Shown: positions 8,201 through 19,765, numbered from the stretch's first letter. The stretch: DNA of 64,000 nucleotides from Enterobacter asburiae (GCF_024599655.1 NZ_CP102247.1:1984001-2048000); one strand, 5' to 3'. Program-made: numbers and translations. The notes: a model not told the origin generated them from the sequence alone.

Positions 8201-9643
8201 TTAGTCCGTGCGATCGTTACCGGTAAACAAACGGCCGTCCCGAACCAGCTCGCGCGGATAGCTGTTTTTCAGCCTTGAGCCAACCTTTTTTGCCAGGCCC
8301 AGCGGGTATCCCTGATACGTCACTATCACTTCATCACCTGATGGCGCGCTGTCCGGATAGACATCGCGACCACGGTACCACTCTTCGGCTTCCTGATGCG
8401 TCAGGGCAAAGGTATTCTCGCGTCCGGCAAGGGCGATAACGGCCTCATGCTGCCAGCGATACCCTTTGTTATGCACTTCCGCCAGGCGGATCCCGATTCG
8501 CGAAAAACGGACCTTTCCGATGAGCGGTTCGATCTCAGCCGGGAACAGCCATATCTCTTTATCACGCACCCAGAGATGCAGGCTCTCATCCCAGACCAGC
8601 CCAACCTTTTTGGCTGCAGCTTCAAGCTGCGCTGCATCGCGACCTTTAAGGGGGGCAAACGGGAAGTTGCCGACCTTGAATTTAGGTGCGGGTAGGGGAG
8701 CAACCGCCTGCGTTTTACGCAGACGCGCCACAAAGAACCCTTCGCAGTCGTAAATCTGCGGGAACACGTGAAGGAAACCCTCGGGGGTTACCGCCTCTTG
8801 TGCCGAGGCAAACAGATCGTTAAGCGGCAGAAACTCGGCTGCTTCCGGATACTGCGCTTTCAGCCACAGACAGACGTCTTCGTTTTCATCGCGGTTTAGG
8901 GTACACGTTGAATAGACCAGCGTGCCGCCAGGGCGCAACGCGTGAAAGGCGCTCTCGATCAGCTCTCGCTGCGTGGCGGCGATCTCAAGGTTGCTTTCCA
9001 CGGACCAGTTCTTTAATGCATCGGGATCTTTACGCACCACCCCTTCGCCGGAGCAGGGGGCGTCCAGCAGAATGGCATCGAAGGCTTCCGGTAAGGCGGC
9101 GCCAAACACGCGTCCGTCGAAGTGCGTCAGGGCAACATTATGAATACCGCAGCGGCTGATGTTGGCATGCAGCACCTTCACGCGGCTGGCGGAAAACTCG
9201 TTGGCGAGGATCGCCCCGTGATTACCCATCCGGGCGGCAATTTGCGTGGTTTTTGAGCCGGGCGCCGCCGCAACATCCATCACGCGCTCAGGCGCGTTGC
9301 CATCGGCAAACAGGGCAGCAACCGGCAGCATCGAGCTGGCTTCCTGAATATAGAACAGACCGCTCAGATGTTCAGCGGTACTGCCCAGCGGCAGTGAAGC
9401 TTCATCATCGCGTTCTATCCAGAACCCCTCGGCGCACCACGGTACCGGCGTAAGCTGCCAGCCGTACGGCGAGACCAGCGCCAGAAAATCATCGACGCTG
9501 ATTTTCAGCGTGTTGACGCGAATGCTTCGGCGTAACGGACGCTGGCAGGCGGCGATAAAATCGTCTAACGACAGGTGAGAAGGAAGCGCCTCGCGCATCT
9601 GCGCCAGGAATTGTTCAGGAAGAAATACGGAGTTTTGAGCCAC
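8201..9643 (-). CDS. rsmF: 16S rRNA m5C1407 methyltransferase RsmF
   Basis: SAM-dependent RsmB/NSUN-family enzyme that methylates C1407 of 16S rRNA in the 30S subunit. With the GTG at 9643 the protein has 480 residues and its catalytic Cys (STCTL) falls at 247, as in E. coli; a GTG at 9649 would add two residues. Neither has a clear ribosome site. The SAM-binding motif [14 protein letters not shown], the DAPCSGEG motif with the second cysteine, and a C-terminal PUA-like RNA-binding region are visible. It is the gene after letB on the minus strand. Confidence 0.95.
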   Translation of the reverse strand: MAQNSVFLPEQFLAQMREALPSHLSLDDFIAACQRPLRRSIRVNTLKISVDDFLALVSPYGWQLTPVPWCAEGFWIERDDEASLPLGSTAEHLSGLFYIQEASSMLPVAALFADGNAPERVMDVAAAPGSKTTQIAARMGNHGAILANEFSASRVKVLHANISRCGIHNVALTHFDGRVFGAALPEAFDAILLDAPCSGEGVVRKDPDALKNWSVESNLEIAATQRELIESAFHALRPGGTLVYSTCTLNRDENEDVCLWLKAQYPEAAEFLPLNDLFASAQEAVTPEGFLHVFPQIYDCEGFFVARLRKTQAVAPLPAPKFKVGNFPFAPLKGRDAAQLEAAAKKVGLVWDESLHLWVRDKEIWLFPAEIEPLIGKVRFSRIGIRLAEVHNKGYRWQHEAVIALAGRENTFALTHQEAEEWYRGRDVYPDSAPSGDEVIVTYQGYPLGLAKKVGSRLKNSYPRELVRDGRLFTGNDRTD

Positions 9644-9687
9644 GGGCACACCACAGGGAAAAGTTCAGGCGCGCAGTGTAACATAAA

Positions 9688-9715
9688 GGCTCCGGTGCGT
9701 TGACACCGGAGCCTG
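9688..9715 (-). terminator. Hairpin after letB
   Basis: Perfect 11-bp stem AGGCTCCGGTG/CACCGGAGCCT followed on the minus strand by TTTATGTT. It lies between letB and rsmF and probably ends or attenuates the letAB message. Confidence 0.7.
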
Positions 9716-9720
9716 TCGGA

Positions 9721-12354
9721 TTAACGCGGCAGGGCGGTTCCCCATTCACGCCACTCTTTCGGTTCGCTTTCGAGCAGCAGGAAGTGTTTACCCGGCTGCG
9801 CTTTTGGCGCCAGCGGCGTTCCTGGCGGCGTGGCAAACGCGATACCGCCGCGAATGAACTGGTTGAAGGTGCCGGTTTTCACCACACCTCCCGTCAGGCC
9901 AAAGTCCAGCGAATAGCCGGATGCCAGCCAGAATACCGAGTTATTACGTACCAGGTGCTGATAGCGTTCGCTGATACGCAACGCCACCATCACGCGGTCG
10001 GAGAGCGTACCGAGCGTCAGGCCCGTGACCGTACCCACTTCAATACCGCGGAACAGTACCGGGGTGCCGATGCTCAGCGAGCCCGCTTCCGGCACTTCCA
10101 CCACGATGCTCAGGCCGCCAAGGTAGCGCGAGTCGGTGATCGTGGCTTCCTGCAGCTCAAAATCACGACGGGCATTGCCCTGGCCTGGCTCAACGTTGAT
10201 GTACGGCTGCAGGATGGTGTCGAGATGCTCAACGCCCGCGGCCGAGATCTGCGGCGTGACCACCGAGAAGCGCGAACCCATCCGGGCAAAGGTCTGCACA
10301 TATTCCGGGTAAAGCACGGCGGTAGCCTGCACCTCGTTACGCGAGGTAATAAGCGTCAGCTTCTGGATCTGCCCGATATCAATACCCAGATAGCGGATTG
10401 GCATGCCTTCCGCCAGCTTACCGGCATCAAACGCGTGCAGGGTAATCTGTCCACCCACGGCACGTGCGGCGGTTTCGGACGGGAAGAGAATACGCTTATC
10501 ACCTTTACGCAGATTCGCGCCCGCGCCGCTGAGGTTATCGAAGCTAATCGCCCCGCGCAGCGCGCGTGAGAGCGGGGAGGCCTGCACGGTCAGCCCGTTA
10601 CCGTTAAGCTGAACTTTCGCGCCGCCTTCGGCCCAGAAGACGCTGTTTGGCGTCAGCAGCTTGCGATACTCCGGCTTGATATGCAGTTCGATATCGAACG
10701 CGTCCGCACGCGGGCGAACGGTGATCACTTCCCCGACTTCAAACTTGCGATACAGCACCACAGATCCCGCCTGTACGTCCGGCAGCGTCTCGGCGCTTAG
10801 CGTCAGCGTGGTGGTAGGAAGATCGCTCAGGCTGTTTTCAACCGCTTTCTCCAGGTTGGCATACAGCGGATAGCTGTCGCGCACGGGGCCTTTATCGCCG
10901 GGCAGAATGCGGATACCGCCGTTAACCCATTCGCTGGCGCTGGCACCGAGGAACTCCACGCCGTCCAGACCCACCTTCACGTCGACGCGACTGTTCACCA
11001 CGAATTTGCTGTCACCGTGCACCAGGTCGCTGTACTGCGGATCGATGGCGACCGAGAACGTCACGCCATCCGCCGAGAGCTTACGCTCCAGCACCTGACC
11101 GACCTGCACGCCGTGTAAAATTAACGGCTGTCCGGCTTCGATACCGTAACTTTCTGGCGCATTCAGCGTGACCGTCACCACGCCCGGCTTTTGCAGCAGG
11201 GCTTTATCTGCCGGGGCAATCACGAAGCTATTGCTGGGCTCACCTTCGCCGGGGATGAGCTCAAACGTATTTCCGGTCAACAGCGTGCTGAGGCTGGCAT
11301 CGTTCAGAGAGAGCTTCGGACTGCGCATTTCGATGCGCGTTTTCTCGCGCAGGAGATCGACCACGCTCGGGTCGACAGTCATTTCGCCGGTGACCGAACC
11401 GCCCGGGTTGAGCGTCATTTTGGTGAGCTGACCAACCTGCAATCCCTGATACATCAGCGGCGTTGAACCCGCTTTTAGCCCTTTAGCATCGGGCAGGGCG
11501 AGTTTGACGATCACGCCGCGCTGGCTGTGCGCCAGGTCAGCATACAATCCAAATGAATCATCAGCGGTGGCAGGGCTTGAGTTTTCCGGGGAGTCAAAGG
11601 CAATGGCGCCATTCACCAGCGCGGCCAGACTCTCCAGCTTCACTTTCGCACCGCTCAGGCTGAGGTCAGCATCCACGCCGGAGACGTTCCAGAAGCGGCT
11701 GCCTTTTTTCACCAGATTGGTGAAACGGCGCTCGATCAGCACGTCGATGGTGACGCCCTGTTTATTCGGGTTGATCGCGTAATCGTATACGCGGCCAACC
11801 GGGATTTTGCGGAAATAGACCAGCGAACCGCTGTTCAGAGAACCGAGATCCGGGGCCTGCAGATGGATCATTAAATCGCCGTTATTGAGGCGGTACTTGG
11901 GCTGTGTATCCAGGGCAACAAAGTGATCCTGCGGCTCGCCTTTGCCCGGCATCATGCCGATATAGTTACCGCCCACGAGCGCATCCAGCCCGGACACGCC
12001 GGCCAGAGAGGCTTTCGGCGTCACCAGCCAGAACTGCGTTTCGCTGCGCAGGGCATCCTGCATGTCAGATTTAATACTGACCCGCACCTGAATCTTGTTC
12101 AGCCCTTTTCCAAGGGAGATGTCCTGAACCGTACCCACTTCAACGCCCTGGAAGCGAACGGGCGTTCGCCCGGCGACGATGCCGTCGGCGGTCTGGAAAT
12201 CAATGGTGACGGTACTCCCGCGATCTTCATAGCTCGTCCAGATAAGCCAGCCTGCAATCATCAGGGCGATGACGGGCAGCAACCAGAATGGCGAAATGCG
12301 GCGTTTTGTTTTAATTCTCGCTTCAGTCGGCGAAGCGGGGGTTTCCTGACTCAT
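9721..12354 (-). CDS. letB: Lipid-transport MCE protein LetB (YebT)
   Basis: Forms a long hollow tube across the periplasm that carries lipids between the inner and outer membranes, working with LetA. The product has 877 residues, exactly the E. coli length, when started at the ATG at 12354. It has one N-terminal membrane helix (about 20-42) followed by seven tandem MCE domains. Their repeated pattern is G-x-P-V-x-Y/F-x-G-x-x-V-G followed by a short beta unit, for example [15 protein letters not shown] and [14 protein letters not shown]. The first 32 bases overlap the 3' end of letA, so translation is coupled. Confidence 0.96.
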   Translation of the reverse strand: MSQETPASPTEARIKTKRRISPFWLLPVIALMIAGWLIWTSYEDRGSTVTIDFQTADGIVAGRTPVRFQGVEVGTVQDISLGKGLNKIQVRVSIKSDMQDALRSETQFWLVTPKASLAGVSGLDALVGGNYIGMMPGKGEPQDHFVALDTQPKYRLNNGDLMIHLQAPDLGSLNSGSLVYFRKIPVGRVYDYAINPNKQGVTIDVLIERRFTNLVKKGSRFWNVSGVDADLSLSGAKVKLESLAALVNGAIAFDSPENSSPATADDSFGLYADLAHSQRGVIVKLALPDAKGLKAGSTPLMYQGLQVGQLTKMTLNPGGSVTGEMTVDPSVVDLLREKTRIEMRSPKLSLNDASLSTLLTGNTFELIPGEGEPSNSFVIAPADKALLQKPGVVTVTLNAPESYGIEAGQPLILHGVQVGQVLERKLSADGVTFSVAIDPQYSDLVHGDSKFVVNSRVDVKVGLDGVEFLGASASEWVNGGIRILPGDKGPVRDSYPLYANLEKAVENSLSDLPTTTLTLSAETLPDVQAGSVVLYRKFEVGEVITVRPRADAFDIELHIKPEYRKLLTPNSVFWAEGGAKVQLNGNGLTVQASPLSRALRGAISFDNLSGAGANLRKGDKRILFPSETAARAVGGQITLHAFDAGKLAEGMPIRYLGIDIGQIQKLTLITSRNEVQATAVLYPEYVQTFARMGSRFSVVTPQISAAGVEHLDTILQPYINVEPGQGNARRDFELQEATITDSRYLGGLSIVVEVPEAGSLSIGTPVLFRGIEVGTVTGLTLGTLSDRVMVALRISERYQHLVRNNSVFWLASGYSLDFGLTGGVVKTGTFNQFIRGGIAFATPPGTPLAPKAQPGKHFLLLESEPKEWREWGTALPR

Positions 12355-13606
12355 GTGCATCCCAAAGTAAGCGGCTATCCAGCCATTCCACAGCAAGAAT
12401 AGTCAATATCACCGCAGAGCCGAAATAAAAAGCCGCGGGTCCCATTGTAAAAGCAAGTAGCTGGTCGCGATTGATGAGCGACATCATCAGCGAAATCACG
12501 AACAGATCTAACATTGACCAGCGGCCAATCCAGGTGACGAACCGCAGCAGCAGAATGCGGGTTCGTAAGCCTTGTTCACACTTAAAGTGAATGCTGATGA
12601 GCAGGGTAAACATCACCACCACTTTGGTAAAGGGAACCAGGATACTGGCAATAAAGACGATCGCCGCAACCCCGACGTTGCTGTGCGCAAGGGAGATAAT
12701 CCCGGAGAGTATAGTATCCTCCTGACGCCCGCCATTCACGTAAATGATGGAAATCGGCAGCATATTGGCTGGGATCAGAAACACCAGGGAGGCGATCAGC
12801 GCGGCCCAGCATTTTTGCAGGCTGTTGTTGCGCCGCAGTCTCAACGGAATGTGGCACCGCGGGCAGCGTCCTCGCGCGTCGGGCAAGCCGGTATAGTGGC
12901 ATCCCAGACAGACGCGCAGATTGTCATCGGGACGCGTGGCGGGGCGCTGAGGGTAAAACCGTTCCCAGAGCTGCTCAACGTTCAGGTGGATCAGCGTCAG
13001 GATGCTCAGCAATACCAGGCAGATGAAAGCAAAGAGCCCGATGCCGGGCTGCAAAAAGGCGTAGTCCTGTACCTTTATTGACGCAACGCCCACGCCCACA
13101 AGATAAATATCCAGCATCACCCACTCTTTGAGCTTGTCCAGCATCAACAGCACCGGGCGAAGGTTCATGCCGAGAATATTGCCAAACCAAAGATAGGCAA
13201 TGGCGGCGACCAGCACCAGCGGTGCGCCAACGGTGCAGAACAGCACCATGGCAGCGGTAATGGGATCGCCCTGACGGGTCATCTGCCAGATACCCTGCAG
13301 CACGTTGGCGTCAATGCGTACCCCAAGCAGGTAGAGTTTCAGCAGCGGTTCGCTCCAGGCGAAGGGCATCAGCAGCAGCATGGTGACGGCCATGGCGGCG
13401 AGTCGGGTTAGCGACCAGTCGCGACCATCACGAATTTTGGCGTCGCATCGGGGACAAAAGGCACTTTGGTGCGATTTCATCTTCGGCAACATAAAAAGCG
13501 TATCGCACTGGGGGCAACGCTGATAATGTGCACGTGGCAAAGCTTCGCTTACCGTATGGACAGTTATCTTTCTTGTCGGCGTAATTTTGGTTGTTTTTAA
13601 GGCCAT
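12323..13606 (-). CDS. letA: Inner-membrane lipid transporter subunit LetA (YebS)
   Basis: Polytopic inner-membrane partner of LetB, 427 residues, related to PqiA. Two zinc-ribbon modules are plain: CPQCDTLF...CPRCDAK near 35-60 and CLGCHYTG...CPRCHIP near 230-255. Each precedes a block of four hydrophobic helices, giving the two-fold structure of the family. The stop lies inside the letB start region. The promoter should lie in the 130 bp shared with divergent msrC. Confidence 0.95.
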   Translation of the reverse strand: MALKTTKITPTRKITVHTVSEALPRAHYQRCPQCDTLFMLPKMKSHQSAFCPRCDAKIRDGRDWSLTRLAAMAVTMLLLMPFAWSEPLLKLYLLGVRIDANVLQGIWQMTRQGDPITAAMVLFCTVGAPLVLVAAIAYLWFGNILGMNLRPVLLMLDKLKEWVMLDIYLVGVGVASIKVQDYAFLQPGIGLFAFICLVLLSILTLIHLNVEQLWERFYPQRPATRPDDNLRVCLGCHYTGLPDARGRCPRCHIPLRLRRNNSLQKCWAALIASLVFLIPANMLPISIIYVNGGRQEDTILSGIISLAHSNVGVAAIVFIASILVPFTKVVVMFTLLISIHFKCEQGLRTRILLLRFVTWIGRWSMLDLFVISLMMSLINRDQLLAFTMGPAAFYFGSAVILTILAVEWLDSRLLWDAHESGNPRFAD

Positions 13607-13738
13607 CAGCTGCGCACAAATAAGTATTGTTGAAAGTTATAATAACTCATGAACGGATTCATCTTGAGCATGAGCGCATTTAATGCTTATTTTAATAGGC
13701 TATGCGGTAAATTTGTAAGACAACTAAGTGATTGAATA

Positions 13739-14236
13739 ATGAACAAAACAGAATTCTACGCGGATCTGAACCGCGATTTTAAGGCATTGATGGCGGGTGA
13801 GACCAGCTTCTTAGCCACTCTGGCAAATACTAGCGCATTGCTGTTTGAACGTCTCTCTGACGTGAACTGGGCCGGCTTTTACCTCCTGGAAGGTGAAACG
13901 CTGGTGCTTGGCCCGTTCCAGGGCAAACTGGCCTGCGTGCGTATACCGGTAGGGCGCGGCGTATGCGGCACGGCGGTGGCCGAGAATCAGGTCCAGCGTG
14001 TGGAAGACGTTCATGCGTTTGACGGGCACATTGCCTGTGATGCCGCCAGTAACTCTGAAATCGTTCTGCCGCTGGTGGTCAAAAATCAGATTATTGGCGT
14101 TCTGGATATCGACAGCACGGTCTTCAGTCGCTTTACAACCGAGGACGAACAGGGGCTGCGCGAGCTGGTGGCTAATCTGGAAAACGTACTCGCTGCAACC
14201 GATTATCAAAAATTCTTTGCGAGCGTCGCAGGATAA
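13739..14236 (+). CDS. msrC: Free methionine-(R)-sulfoxide reductase MsrC
   Basis: GAF-domain enzyme that reduces free L-methionine-(R)-sulfoxide, using thioredoxin. The 165-residue product is a single GAF domain. The three active cysteines are at 66 (LACVRIP), 76 (GRGVCGTAV) and 100 (HIACDAAS), the last being the catalytic one in the family. It is divergent from letA and is followed after 96 bp by proQ. Confidence 0.95.
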   Translation: MNKTEFYADLNRDFKALMAGETSFLATLANTSALLFERLSDVNWAGFYLLEGETLVLGPFQGKLACVRIPVGRGVCGTAVAENQVQRVEDVHAFDGHIACDAASNSEIVLPLVVKNQIIGVLDIDSTVFSRFTTEDEQGLRELVANLENVLAATDYQKFFASVAG

Positions 14237-14332
14237 TCAACGGATAACGTAGCATTTACTGATAGCGTCATTATAATGACGCCTGTTCATGCCTGCGCTT
14301 GTTGGCAACGTCCGTTGTAATCAGGAAATTTC

Positions 14333-15019
14333 ATGGAAAATCAACCTAAGTTGAATAGCAGTAAAGAAGTTATCGCATTTCTGGCCGAGCGTTTCCCGCA
14401 GTGCTTCAGCGCGGAAGGTGAAGCTCGTCCCCTGAAAGTCGGTATTTTTCAGGATCTGGTGGCGCGTGTTGAAGGGGAAATGAACCTCAGCAAAACTCAG
14501 CTGCGTTCCGCCTTACGTCTTTATACTTCGAGCTGGCGTTACCTGTACGGTATCAAAGCTGGCGCGACCCGCGTGGATCTCGACGGCAACCCGTGTGGTG
14601 AGCTGGACGAGCAGCACGTTGAGCACGCGCGCAAGCAGCTTGAAGAAGCCAAAGCACGCGTTCAGGCACAACGTGCAGAACAGCAGGCGAAAAAACGCGA
14701 AGCCGCAGCGGCAAACGGCCAGGAAGAAGCGCCTCGTCGTGAGCGTAAACCACGCCCTGCGCCGCGCCGTCACGATAATAACGATCGCAAACCGCGTGCA
14801 GACAAACCAGCAGCAAAAGCCCCGCGTGCCCCTCGCGAAGAGCCGCGCCATACGCCGGTTTCTGACATTAACGCTCTGAGCGTAGGTCAGGCGCTGAAGG
14901 TAAAAGCGGGTAACAATGCTATGGACGCCACCGTAATGGAAATCACCAAAGATGGCGTTCGTGTACAGCTGACTTCTGGTATGTCAATGATTGTACGCGC
15001 AGAACACTTGTTGTTCTGA
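14333..15019 (+). CDS. proQ: RNA chaperone ProQ
   Basis: FinO-domain RNA-binding protein that binds structured sRNAs and mRNA 3' ends; first known as an activator of ProP. The 228 residues fall into an N-terminal FinO domain (about 1-120, with [19 protein letters not shown]), a highly basic, Ala/Arg/Lys-rich disordered linker (about 125-178) and a C-terminal Tudor-like domain (about 180-228, beginning [12 protein letters not shown]). It lies 19 bp before prc, and the two genes are co-transcribed in E. coli. Confidence 0.97.
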   Translation: MENQPKLNSSKEVIAFLAERFPQCFSAEGEARPLKVGIFQDLVARVEGEMNLSKTQLRSALRLYTSSWRYLYGIKAGATRVDLDGNPCGELDEQHVEHARKQLEEAKARVQAQRAEQQAKKREAAAANGQEEAPRRERKPRPAPRRHDNNDRKPRADKPAAKAPRAPREEPRHTPVSDINALSVGQALKVKAGNNAMDATVMEITKDGVRVQLTSGMSMIVRAEHLLF

Positions 15020-15038
15020 AACGGAGGCCAAGCCTGGC

Positions 15039-17087
15039 ATGAACACTTTTTTTAAGCTCACCGCGCTGGCGGGCCTGTTTGCTATAACAGGTCACGCTTT
15101 TGCAGTGGACGATATCACGCGTGTTGATCAAATTCCGGTACTCAAGGAAGAGACGCAGCACGCGACGGTGAGCGAGCGCGTGACCTCACGTTTTACCCGC
15201 TCGCACTATCGTCAGTTCGATCTCGATCAGGCCTTTTCGGCCAAAATCTTTGACCGCTATCTGAACTTGCTGGATTACAGCCATAACGTTTTGCTCGCCA
15301 GCGATGTCGAGCAGTTCGCTAAGCGCAAATCCGAGGTGGGTAACGAGTTGCGTTCAGGCAAGCTGGATCTGTTCTACGATCTCTACAACCTGTCGCAAAA
15401 GCGCCGTTTCGAACGCTATCAGTACGCGCTGAAAGTGCTGGAACGTCCGATGGACTTCACCGGCACTGACACCTTTAATCTGGATCGCAGTAAAGCACCC
15501 TGGCCGAAAGATGAAGCCGAGTTGAATGCACTGTGGGACGGTAAAGTTAAATACGACGAACTGAGTCTGAAGCTGACCGGCAAAGACGAAAAAGAGATCC
15601 GTGACACGCTGACGCGTCGTTACAAATTCGCCATTCGTCGTCTGGCCCAGACCAACAGTGAGGATGTCTTCTCGCTGGCCATGACCGCCTTTGCTCACGA
15701 AATCGATCCGCACACCAACTATCTCTCTCCGCGCAACACCGAACAGTTCAATACCGAGATGAGCCTGTCTCTGGAAGGTATCGGTGCGGTGCTGCAGATG
15801 GACGATGATTACACAGTGATCAATTCGATGGTCGCGGGTGGCCCGGCATCCAAAAGCAAAGCGATTAGCGTAGGCGATCGCATTGTGGGTGTAGGGCAAA
15901 CCGGCCAGAACATGGTCGACGTGATCGGCTGGCGCCTTGATGACGTGGTTGCGCTGATCAAAGGTCCGAAAGGCAGCAAGGTTCGTCTGGAAGTTCTCCC
16001 GGCAGGAAAAGGCACCAAAACCCGTATCGTTACTCTGACCCGCGAGCGTATCCGTCTTGAAGACCGCGCGGTGAAAATGTCGGTGAAAACCGTGGGTAAA
16101 GAGAAGGTCGGTGTTCTGGATATTCCTGGCTTCTACGTAGGGCTGACTGACGATGTGAAAGTTCAGCTGCAGAAGCTTGAAAAGCAGAACGTCAGCAGCA
16201 TTATCATCGACCTGCGCAGTAACGGCGGCGGTGCGCTGACTGAAGCGGTTTCACTCTCGGGTCTGTTCATTCCATCGGGTCCTGTGGTTCAGGTGCGCGA
16301 TAACAACGGTAAAGTGCGTGAAGATGCCGACAACGACGGTGTGGTCTACTACAAAGGCCCGCTGGTGGTCCTCGTTGACCGCTTCAGTGCCTCCGCGTCT
16401 GAGATCTTTGCCGCTGCAATGCAGGACTATGGCCGCGCGCTGATCGTCGGTGAGCCAACCTTCGGGAAAGGCACCGTTCAGCAGTATCGCTCTCTGAATC
16501 GTATTTACGATCAAATGCTGCGTCCGGAATGGCCTGCACTGGGCTCGGTTCAGTACACCATTCAGAAATTCTACCGCGTGAACGGCGGCAGTACGCAGCG
16601 TAAGGGCGTAACGCCGGACATTATGATGCCGACAGGCACGGAAGAGACGGAAACCGGCGAGAAGTTTGAAGATAACGCGTTGCCGTGGGACAGCATCAAT
16701 GCTGCGACCTACGTGAAAGCGGGTGATATGACGCAATTTGGCCCTGAACTGCTGAAAGCGCATAACGACCGCATCGCGAAAGATCCGGAGTTCCAGTACA
16801 TCATGAAGGACATTGCACGGTTCAATGCCCTGAAAGATAAGCGGAATATCGTTTCTCTGAACTACGCACAGCGTGAGAAAGAGAACAACGAAGACGATGC
16901 AACCCGCCTGGCGCGTATCAACGATCGCTTCAAGCGTGAAGGTAAGCCTCTGCTCAAAAAACTGGACGATCTGCCAAAAGATTACCATGAGCCGGATCCG
17001 TATCTGGACGAGACGGTGCATATCGCTCTCGACCTGGCGAATCAGGAAAAAGAGAAACCTGCCGTACAGCCCGCTCCGGCAAAATAA
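15039..17087 (+). CDS. prc: Periplasmic tail-specific protease Prc
   Basis: Serine-lysine protease that degrades periplasmic proteins with non-polar C-termini, processes the FtsI C-terminus and, with NlpI, degrades MepS. The ATG at 15039 gives 682 residues, the E. coli length, beginning with a signal peptide that ends HAFA; ACGGAGG lies upstream. The in-frame start at 14991 lies inside proQ. A PDZ domain covers roughly 240-320. The catalytic Ser452 (SASASE) and Lys477 (FGKGTV) fall at exactly the known positions. Confidence 0.97.
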   Translation: MNTFFKLTALAGLFAITGHAFAVDDITRVDQIPVLKEETQHATVSERVTSRFTRSHYRQFDLDQAFSAKIFDRYLNLLDYSHNVLLASDVEQFAKRKSEVGNELRSGKLDLFYDLYNLSQKRRFERYQYALKVLERPMDFTGTDTFNLDRSKAPWPKDEAELNALWDGKVKYDELSLKLTGKDEKEIRDTLTRRYKFAIRRLAQTNSEDVFSLAMTAFAHEIDPHTNYLSPRNTEQFNTEMSLSLEGIGAVLQMDDDYTVINSMVAGGPASKSKAISVGDRIVGVGQTGQNMVDVIGWRLDDVVALIKGPKGSKVRLEVLPAGKGTKTRIVTLTRERIRLEDRAVKMSVKTVGKEKVGVLDIPGFYVGLTDDVKVQLQKLEKQNVSSIIIDLRSNGGGALTEAVSLSGLFIPSGPVVQVRDNNGKVREDADNDGVVYYKGPLVVLVDRFSASASEIFAAAMQDYGRALIVGEPTFGKGTVQQYRSLNRIYDQMLRPEWPALGSVQYTIQKFYRVNGGSTQRKGVTPDIMMPTGTEETETGEKFEDNALPWDSINAATYVKAGDMTQFGPELLKAHNDRIAKDPEFQYIMKDIARFNALKDKRNIVSLNYAQREKENNEDDATRLARINDRFKREGKPLLKKLDDLPKDYHEPDPYLDETVHIALDLANQEKEKPAVQPAPAK

Positions 17088-17093
17088 TCTCCC

Positions 17094-17127
17094 AACAGGC
17101 ACAAGAAATTGTGCCTGTTTCTTTTTG
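17094..17127 (+). terminator. Terminator after prc
   Basis: AACAGGCACA/TGTGCCTGTT stem with a 6-base loop followed by TCTTTTT. Confidence 0.85.
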
Positions 17128-17202
17128 TTCTTCATCCTTCCGTCAGCCAGATTTCCAATTGTGTAAAGTTGTGTCTTTCTGGTGACTTACGCCCGCCGGA
17201 TG

Positions 17203-17227
17203 CTTGAAAATAGCCGCAATACCCATA
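17203..17227 (+). promoter_or_regulatory. Sigma-32 promoter of htpX
   Basis: CTTGAA at 17203-17208, a 13-bp spacer, then CCCATA at 17222-17227 closely follow the heat-shock consensus (CTTGAA-N13/14-CCCCAT). It lies about 55 bp before the htpX ATG, which agrees with the known heat-shock control of htpX. Confidence 0.8.
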
Positions 17228-17280
17228 CGATGTGGGTTATCGCATAGTGCGTTTTGTTAAACTGAGGTAAAAAGAAAATT

Positions 17281-18162
17281 ATGATGCGAATCGCGCTCTT
17301 CCTGCTCACCAACCTGGCGGTCATGGTGGTTTTCGGGCTCGTGCTAAGCCTGACAGGAATTCAGTCGAGCAGCGTTCAGGGTCTGTTGATTATGGCGCTG
17401 CTGTTTGGTTTTGGTGGCTCGTTCATCTCCCTGCTGATGTCGAAGTGGATGGCACTGAAGTCGGTGGGCGGTGAGGTTATTGAACAGCCTCGTAACGATA
17501 TGGAACAGTGGCTGATGAATACGGTGGCTCAGCAATCCCGTCAGGCCGGGATCGCCATGCCGCAGGTGGCGATTTATCATGCCCCGGACATCAACGCTTT
17601 CGCCACGGGCGCCCGTCGCGATGCGTCACTGGTTGCCGTCAGCACCGGATTGCTGCAGAACATGAGCCGTGACGAAGCCGAAGCGGTTATTGCCCACGAA
17701 ATCAGCCATATCGCCAACGGTGACATGGTGACCATGACCCTGATTCAGGGCGTGGTGAACACCTTCGTGATCTTCATCTCCCGTATTCTGGCGCAGATTG
17801 CGGCAGGCTTTATGGGTGGCAACCGCGACGAAGGTGAAGAGAGCAACGGCAATCCGCTGATCTACTTCGCCGTTTCGATGGTTCTGGAACTGGTATTCGG
17901 TATTTTGGCCAGCATCATCACCATGTGGTTCTCCCGCCACCGTGAATTCCACGCGGATGCCGGCTCGGCGAAACTGGTTGGTCGTGAGAAGATGATTGCC
18001 GCGCTGCAGCGTCTGAAAACCAGCTACGAGCCGCAGGAAGCGAACAGCATGATGGCCTTCTGCATTAACGGTAAGTCCAAATCGCTGAGCGAGCTGTTTA
18101 TGTCTCACCCGCCGCTGGATAAACGTATCGAAGCGCTGCGCAGTGGGGAATACCTGAAGTAA
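17281..18162 (+). CDS. htpX: Membrane zinc metalloprotease HtpX
   Basis: Inner-membrane M48 protease that degrades misfolded membrane proteins together with FtsH. It has 293 residues, the usual length. Two hydrophobic helices lie at the N-terminus (about 3-55) and two more around 155-215. The zinc site HEISH has His139, Glu140 and His143, and the third ligand lies in [19 protein letters not shown] further on. It is expressed from its own heat-shock promoter, with a terminator just behind the gene. Confidence 0.97.
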   Translation: MMRIALFLLTNLAVMVVFGLVLSLTGIQSSSVQGLLIMALLFGFGGSFISLLMSKWMALKSVGGEVIEQPRNDMEQWLMNTVAQQSRQAGIAMPQVAIYHAPDINAFATGARRDASLVAVSTGLLQNMSRDEAEAVIAHEISHIANGDMVTMTLIQGVVNTFVIFISRILAQIAAGFMGGNRDEGEESNGNPLIYFAVSMVLELVFGILASIITMWFSRHREFHADAGSAKLVGREKMIAALQRLKTSYEPQEANSMMAFCINGKSKSLSELFMSHPPLDKRIEALRSGEYLK

Positions 18163-18178
18163 CGCTAAGAACCCTAAT

Positions 18179-18214
18179 AAGCCGGGCAGGAGAACTCTCC
18201 GCCCGGCTTTTTTT
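18179..18214. terminator. Terminator shared by htpX and yebQ
   Basis: Long perfect stem GCCGGGC...GCCCGGC extended by GGAG/CTCC, followed by seven T on the plus strand. The yebQ stop lies in its right flank. Confidence 0.85.
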
Positions 18215-19586
18215 ATGCCTGAACCCTGGGCTGGGTCACGCGAAGGCCGCTGACGACCGCCGCGAGAGAGGCAAGGGCACCCGCGGTGAGAAGCGCAACA
18301 TGGTTGCCGTTTTGTCCGGCGAGGTTAAACATCAGGGCGACCAGCGCCGCACCGCTGCTTTGCCCCAGAAGGCGCGCGGTCCCCAGCATGCCGCTTGCAC
18401 CTCCGCTGCGATGGCGCGGCGCGGAGGTGATAATAGTGTGATTGTTAGGGGACTGGAACAGGCCAAACCCTGCGCCGCACAGGATCATACGCCAGATGAT
18501 GTCCAGATCGGTTGGCGATGACGGCAGCAGAGCCAGCGCGAAAAGGCCTGTCGCCATAACCGCCAGCCCCAGTGCTCCCAATAAACCGGCATGGACGCGT
18601 TCAATCAGGTAACCTGCCAGCGGCGCCATCACCATTGTCGCCAGCGGCCAGGGAGTTAACAGCAGGCCGGTCTCCACTTCTGAACGTCCCAGCACGCCCT
18701 GCAGAAAGAAGGGCAGAGAAACCAGAGCCAGCATTTGGGCGCAGAACGAGCAGACTGACGTGCAAATGGAGAGGGAAAAGAGGGGAATACGCAGCAGATC
18801 GACCGGCAGTAAGGGCACAGGGAGTGTGAGCTGGCGGCGAACAAAGAAGAAACCGATCGCCAGCAGGGCGACGAGCTCCGCGCCGGTAAGCATCAGAGAC
18901 TGTCCCTGCGCAAAGCCGCTCAGCGCCGTAATCAGCAGGCCAAAGGTCAGGGCATTCATCACCGCACTCGCCACGTCGAAGCGCGGCATGGTGCTTTTAG
19001 GCCCGTTAGCGGGAAGAAAGCGCAGAGCAAAGAAGATGGCGATGATACCCAGCGGCACGTTAATGGCGAACAGCCATTGCCATGACGCAACGGAAAGGAT
19101 CGCCGCCGCAATGGTAGGCCCGGCGGCGGAAGAGACGGCGACAATAAACGAGTTTATCCCCATGCCGCGCCCCAGATGACGCTGCGGATAAATTAAGCGG
19201 ATCAACGCCGTGTTTACGCTCATCAGCGCCGCGCCGCCAAACCCCTGCGCAATGCGGGCAAGCGTCAGGGTATGCAGTGAATCTGAAAGGGCGCATAGCA
19301 AGGACGTGAAGGTGAAAACCACCAGACCGCACTGATACACCCGACGGTAACCGAACATATCGCCCAGGAAAGAGAACGAGAGCAGGGAAACCACAATCGC
19401 AATCTGATAGGCGTTAACAATCCATATCGAACTGGCGGGAGAGGCGTGCAGGTCGCTGGCGATGGTTGGCAGGGCGACGTTCGCGATTGCGCCGTCAAGG
19501 ACGGCCATTGAGATACCGATAATGATGGTTGCTATAGCGCCATACCGCTGGGGTAAAGGCAGGCCATCGGAAAGGGTCTTTTCCAT
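18213..19586 (-). CDS. yebQ: MFS drug-efflux-type transporter YebQ
   Basis: Major facilitator of the DHA2 (EmrB/QacA) branch, 457 residues with about 14 hydrophobic helices, predicted to export small molecules by proton antiport. The N-terminal motif VLDGAIANVALPTIASDL is the family's helix-1 signature, and GDMFGYRRVYQCGL matches the loop 2-3 motif A. The substrate is unknown. It is divergent from kdgR; in E. coli KdgR represses yebQ, so a regulatory link across the shared intergenic region is plausible. Confidence 0.92.
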   Translation of the reverse strand: MEKTLSDGLPLPQRYGAIATIIIGISMAVLDGAIANVALPTIASDLHASPASSIWIVNAYQIAIVVSLLSFSFLGDMFGYRRVYQCGLVVFTFTSLLCALSDSLHTLTLARIAQGFGGAALMSVNTALIRLIYPQRHLGRGMGINSFIVAVSSAAGPTIAAAILSVASWQWLFAINVPLGIIAIFFALRFLPANGPKSTMPRFDVASAVMNALTFGLLITALSGFAQGQSLMLTGAELVALLAIGFFFVRRQLTLPVPLLPVDLLRIPLFSLSICTSVCSFCAQMLALVSLPFFLQGVLGRSEVETGLLLTPWPLATMVMAPLAGYLIERVHAGLLGALGLAVMATGLFALALLPSSPTDLDIIWRMILCGAGFGLFQSPNNHTIITSAPRHRSGGASGMLGTARLLGQSSGAALVALMFNLAGQNGNHVALLTAGALASLAAVVSGLRVTQPRVQA

Positions 19587-19717
19587 TAGGATTAAAAAAG
19601 CTCAGCGTGAAATTATTCTCAGGGTAACTATTTTAGCATTGTTACAGCCGCGATATGTCGCAGATTTGTAACGAAGTAAACGCGGATTGATTGCAGGTGA
19701 CATGACGGGAACTTATA

Positions 19718-19741
19718 ATAAAAACCGGTTCTGATTTTTAT
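19718..19741. promoter_or_regulatory. Possible KdgR operator between yebQ and kdgR
   Basis: Inverted repeat ATAAAAA-N10-TTTTTAT, about 25 bp before the kdgR start. Its A/T-rich arms resemble KdgR-type sites, but the match to the published box is loose, so this is only suggestive. Confidence 0.35.
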
Positions 19742-19765
19742 AAAACACTCTCTATGAGGTGGTAA

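Noticed and set aside
9700..10569. 289-codon plus-strand open frame opposite letB
   Set aside because: Lies wholly inside letB; the protein is rich in Arg, His and Gln with no family likeness, as expected of an antisense frame in GC-rich coding DNA.
9721..12354. Repeated motifs in letB as possible DNA repeats
   Set aside because: The periodicity comes from seven MCE domains and is clear in protein but diverged in DNA.
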